A stretch of DNA of 64,000 nucleotides from Bradyrhizobium sp. SZCCT0231 (GTDB lineage: Bacteria; Pseudomonadota; Alphaproteobacteria; Rhizobiales; Xanthobacteraceae): the NCBI RefSeq assembly GCF_018130245.1, contig NZ_JAFCKP010000001.1, forward strand, positions 1,488,001 to 1,552,000. The letters run 5' to 3'. Position 1 is the first letter of the stretch; each line of letters opens with the position of its first letter. The notes below the pieces were generated by a model, which saw only the letters and a list, made by a program, of their open reading frames with translations, did not search any database and was not told the origin of the DNA. A program made the translations under genes and the position numbers. Shown one piece after another: positions 61,370-64,000 of this stretch.

Positions 61370-61792
61370 CTACTCCTGCATCATCTCGCCGCTGCCGCCG
61401 AACTCGGCCGGAAAATCCTTCAGCTTGGGCAGGCCGTCGCGCATCGGCAGCACGGTCTCGGCATAGTTGACGTGGACACCGGGCGTGAACGCGAGTGTGG
61501 GGATGGTGGCGGTGAAGACGTCGACCAGACCGAGCGGCGGATGGTTGGTCATGAGATGGCCGCCGCACTTCCTGCAATATTTGCGCTGGCTGAGCGGCGT
61601 CTTGGCGAAGGTCTCGACATTCTGAGCGCCTTCGGTGATGCGCACGGCCTCTAGCTTCCACAGGCTGAAGGCGTTGACCGGTCCGCCCGACCAGGAGCGG
61701 CAGGAGCGGCAATGGCAATAGCCCATCGCCTCCGGCGCGCCCGTGACCTCGACCGTGACCGCGCCACAGAAGCAATTTCCGATATGTTTCAC
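61370..61792 (-). CDS. GFA family protein (glutathione-dependent formaldehyde-activating-like)
   Basis: A 140-residue zinc-binding protein: FCGAVTVEVTGAPEAMGYCH followed by CRSCRSW, and the second Cys pair in KYCRKCGGHL. This is the GFA (Gfa-like) fold with four Cys for zinc. Members bind S-hydroxymethylglutathione or similar; its substrate is not certain. ATG 61792. It follows the mddA-like gene on the same strand with about 90 bases in between and may be co-transcribed. Confidence 0.9.
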   Translation of the reverse strand: MKHIGNCFCGAVTVEVTGAPEAMGYCHCRSCRSWSGGPVNAFSLWKLEAVRITEGAQNVETFAKTPLSQRKYCRKCGGHLMTNHPPLGLVDVFTATIPTLAFTPGVHVNYAETVLPMRDGLPKLKDFPAEFGGSGEMMQE

Positions 61793-61881
61793 TTGGACGT
61801 CTCCGTTTTATGAAGGATCGTTATCGCGCGTCGGGGGCCCGCGCGTCCTCCTTTCGGTGGACGTGCGGGACGAGGCCGAGA

Positions 61882-62670
61882 CTATACCGACCGGCGCCAG
61901 GGAATAAGCATCGACACGCGTTGTTTGTACTGCCGGTACTCGTCGCCGAAGAGATCGACGAGATCGCTCTCCTCCAGCGCGATGCCGACGAAGATGTAGA
62001 GCGTGGTCACGGCCGCGAACAGCAGATGCCCCGCAGTCATGGCCGGCGCCGCCCAGAACGCGATGATGAAACCGAGATAGATCGGATGACGGACGAACTT
62101 GTAGAGCAGCGGCGTCTTGAAGCGCGGCGGCTCCATGTCCTTGCCGACGAGATGATTGGTGACCTGATGCAGGCCGAACAGTTCGAAATGGTTGATGATG
62201 AAGGTCGAGGTGAAGACCAGCACCCAGCCCGCGAAGGACAGCGTGACCACCGTCACGGCAAGATCGGGGTTCTCGACCTCCCATATGACCGCGGGCAGCG
62301 GACGCCACTGCCAGAACAGGAGGAGCAATGACAGGCTCGCGAACAACACGTAGGTCGAGCGCTCGACCGGCTTGGGGACGAACTGCGTCCACCACGCCTT
62401 GAATTGTTGGCGCGCCATCACGCTGTGTTGAACCGCGAACAGCGACATCAGCAGCAGATTGACGATGACCGCGCGAACGACGGGCGCTTCGGCCCCGGTA
62501 TCGATGGTCTTGGGCACCATCACCCCCATGACGAAGCCGATGGCGTAGAGAATGGTGACGAAAAACACGAGATATGCCGCAATTCCGTACAGAAAGGCGA
62601 TGAACTTGAAAATACGAGAGCCCGCAACCTCCGGGCCGATGGAATGAACTTGGTGATCAATTTGGGTCAT
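61882..62670 (-). CDS. mddA: Methanethiol S-methyltransferase (MddA-like, isoprenylcysteine-methyltransferase fold)
   Basis: A 262-residue membrane protein with about five hydrophobic segments. Family features: LFAVQHSVMARQQFKAWWTQ, VERSTYVLFASLSLLLLFWQ, and the catalytic C-terminal FVRHPIYLGFIIAFWAAPAM and GIALEESDLVDLFGDEYRQY. MddA methylates methanethiol to dimethyl sulfide with SAM; Bradyrhizobium diazoefficiens has known active enzymes. ATG 62670 is used, though the frame is open further. It is divergent from a large regulator gene 133 bp away. Confidence 0.82.
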   Translation of the reverse strand: MTQIDHQVHSIGPEVAGSRIFKFIAFLYGIAAYLVFFVTILYAIGFVMGVMVPKTIDTGAEAPVVRAVIVNLLLMSLFAVQHSVMARQQFKAWWTQFVPKPVERSTYVLFASLSLLLLFWQWRPLPAVIWEVENPDLAVTVVTLSFAGWVLVFTSTFIINHFELFGLHQVTNHLVGKDMEPPRFKTPLLYKFVRHPIYLGFIIAFWAAPAMTAGHLLFAAVTTLYIFVGIALEESDLVDLFGDEYRQYKQRVSMLIPWRRSV

Positions 62671-62734
62671 GGAACGCTCCGTTGTGCCGAGGCATCGACA
62701 CGGTTTGGTCTTCGCACCATGCCGGAACGGACGC

Positions 62735-62794
62735 CCTGAGACTTTCGCGGAGGGTTGATTTTCGCCTGAGACGACTTTGATTTTTGCTTGAGAC
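62735..62794. promoter_or_regulatory. Three CTGAGAC-type direct repeats upstream of mddA and the regulator
   Basis: CCTGAGAC at 62735-62742, CCTGAGAC at 62765-62772 and CTTGAGAC at 62787-62794, the last two followed by GAC. Spacing 30 and 22 bases. A regulator could bind here; unproven. Confidence 0.5.
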
Positions 62795-62803
62795 GACGGA
62801 AAC

Positions 62804-64000
62804 GTGCGATTTTTCTTTGAAAACAACGTGCTCGACGGCGACCTTCGGGAGCTCACTTGCGACGGGGCGGCCGTTCCGTTGCAGCCGCAAGTGTTCGATC
62901 TCTTGCTTTATCTGGTCGCGCAACGGGCGCGTGTGGTCAGCAAGGATGACCTGATCAGCAAGGTCTGGAGCGACCGCATCGTCTCGGATTCCGCCCTGAA
63001 CAGCCGGATCAACGCCGTGCGCAAGGCGCTGGGCGACGACGGCGCGACCCAGCGCCTGATCAAGACCATTCCCCGCAAGGGCTTTCGTTTCGTCGGCGAG
63101 GTCCGGGAAGAAGTGGCAGCATCCCCCGCTCCGGCGGAAGCCAGGGCCACTCTCCTGCGCGCGGCGGACCGTCCGGCGATCGCGGTGCTCGCCTTCGAGA
63201 ACATGAGCGGCGATCCCGCGCAGGACTATTTCGGCGACGGGATCAGCGAGGACATCCTCACCGCGCTGTCGAAGCAGCGCTGGTTCATGGTGATCGCCCG
63301 CAACTCGTCCTTCACCTACAAGGGACGCGCGGTCCACATCAGGCAGATCGCCGAAGAGCTCGGCGTCCGCTACATCGTCGAAGGCAGCGTGCGCAAGGCG
63401 GACAACCGGGTGCGCATCACCGCGCAGCTCAACGACGCCGTGTCGGGCAGCCATCTCTGGGCCGAGCGCTACGATCGCGAACTCGTCGACGTCTTCGCCG
63501 TGCAGGACGAGATCACCAACGCGATCGCCGCGGCGATCGAGCCGCAGATCCACGCGGCGGAGAATTTTCGCGCCCACCGCAAGCCGCCTGCAAGCTTGGA
63601 CGCCTGGGACCTCTTGATGCGCGCGCTGTCGCACTATTGGCGCGTGACCCGGAAGGATCACGAGGCCGCGAAGGCGCTGCTCGAGCGCGCGATCGGTATC
63701 GATCCGAATTACGGTCAGGCGCTGTCGGTGCTGGCCGTGAACGACATGTTCGGCGTGCATCTCGGCTGGACCGAGCTGGCGGCGGTTGCGCCGGCCGCGG
63801 AAGCCGCCGCGCTCAAAGCGGTGCGCTGCGACCATGAGGATGCCTGGGCCCATGCCGCGCTCGGCAGCGTCTGCTTCTCGACACGCAGGCTTGCGGATGC
63901 GCTGTCCGAGTTCGAGCAGGCGCTCGCGCTCAATCCGAACTTCTCGCTGGTGCAGGGCTATTACGCGCTGGCGCTGTCCTATGCGGGACGCTCCAACGAC
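62804..64000 (+). CDS. Winged-helix / TolB-like / TPR regulator (3' end outside window)
   Basis: The frame runs from GTG 62804 to the window end, 399 codons seen. Residues 1-100 are an OmpR/CadC-type winged helix (LQPQVFDLLLYLVAQRARVV, SDSALNSRINAVRKALGDDG, TIPRKGFRFVGEV). Residues about 125-230 form a TolB-like domain (AIAVLAFENMSGDPAQDYFG, GVRYIVEGSVRKADNRVRIT, SGSHLWAERYDREL). TPR-like helices follow. These proteins are adenylyl-cyclase-related or one-component transcription regulators. It is divergent from mddA and may control it. Confidence 0.85.
   Translation, partial: MRFFFENNVLDGDLRELTCDGAAVPLQPQVFDLLLYLVAQRARVVSKDDLISKVWSDRIVSDSALNSRINAVRKALGDDGATQRLIKTIPRKGFRFVGEVREEVAASPAPAEARATLLRAADRPAIAVLAFENMSGDPAQDYFGDGISEDILTALSKQRWFMVIARNSSFTYKGRAVHIRQIAEELGVRYIVEGSVRKADNRVRITAQLNDAVSGSHLWAERYDRELVDVFAVQDEITNAIAAAIEPQIHAAENFRAHRKPPASLDAWDLLMRALSHYWRVTRKDHEAAKALLERAIGIDPNYGQALSVLAVNDMFGVHLGWTELAAVAPAAEAAALKAVRCDHEDAWAHAALGSVCFSTRRLADALSEFEQALALNPNFSLVQGYYALALSYAGRSND

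Noticed and set aside
1-64000. CRISPR arrays, insertion sequences, prophage modules and rRNA genes
   Set aside because: No regularly spaced repeats, transposase or integrase catalytic motifs, phage structural genes or rRNA sequence were seen. The repeats found are short palindromic intergenic elements.

Overview
The window looks like a chromosomal segment of a Bradyrhizobium-type alphaproteobacterium. The evidence is high GC content, a eukaryote-like glutamine synthetase II (glnII) with a divergent gstI-like gene, rhizobial small families (DUF982, DUF3551, DUF2735, DUF2336), minCDE preceded by CtrA-type boxes, an Omp25/31-type porin-like barrel protein, and several palindromic intergenic repeats of the kind I associate with this genus. 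The assignment rests on family recognition, not on a database search. No transposase, integrase, CRISPR array or rRNA was found. One tRNA (Leu, CAA) is present.

Layout. 1-4250: a thioesterase cut by the window edge, a GNAT acetyltransferase, a PD-(D/E)XK-like DUF2161 protein, a tyrosine phosphatase/SDR pair and a MliC-like exported protein. 4260-6210: the nitrogen-assimilation locus, with gstI (minus) and glnII (plus) separated by 541 bp that hold a well-matched sigma-54 promoter and a structured glnII leader. 6300-10550: a ModA-like protein, a Sel1-repeat protein, a 49-residue protein, a protein with two GrlR-like halves, and a LysR regulator divergent from a GlcG/HbpS-like gene. 10550-16200: a looser region of exported or orphan genes (O-methyltransferase, DUF3551, Gly-rich protein, ClpP-like periplasmic protein, beta-barrel outer membrane protein). 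16400-21240: an ABC-F ATPase, a PsiF-repeat protein, a cupin, an esterase and a nitroreductase. 21260-23850: a minus-strand operon DUF2336 > PilZ > HD-GYP, suggesting second-messenger signalling. 24140-31310: an AraC regulator, an FMN reductase, a chemoreceptor, DUF1810, a DUF2778 protein, DUF982 and a TRAP-type binding protein without its membrane partners.

31500-33450 is the minCDE division-site operon. 33500-38490 has small exported proteins, an SDR, a HAD hydrolase, an AbrB-type membrane protein and PsiF-like proteins. 38560-41280 has a TetR repressor divergent from two hotdog thioesterases, with two matching palindromic operators in the gap, followed by lrgA-lrgB. 41360-44470 has a DsbA-like protein, a small membrane protein, an esterase and an S1C-family protein that has lost all three catalytic residues. 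44750-52145 has an AbgB-like M20 amidohydrolase and a complete oligopeptide ABC transporter (binding protein, two permeases, two ATPases) closed by a 26-bp perfect hairpin.

52149-64000: dsbB, tRNA-Leu, a small conserved gene, a ~950-bp stretch without genes, a membrane-anchored DUF2235 hydrolase, a NarL-type response regulator translationally coupled to a DISM-like histidine kinase, small exported proteins, a GFA protein, a probable methanethiol S-methyltransferase (mddA), and a divergent winged-helix/TolB/TPR regulator cut by the window end. Most of the window is ordinary chromosome. The points most worth following are the gstI/glnII control region, the catalytically dead S1C protein, the TetR twin-operator thioesterase unit, the double GrlR-like protein and the mddA regulator gap with repeated CTGAGAC motifs.
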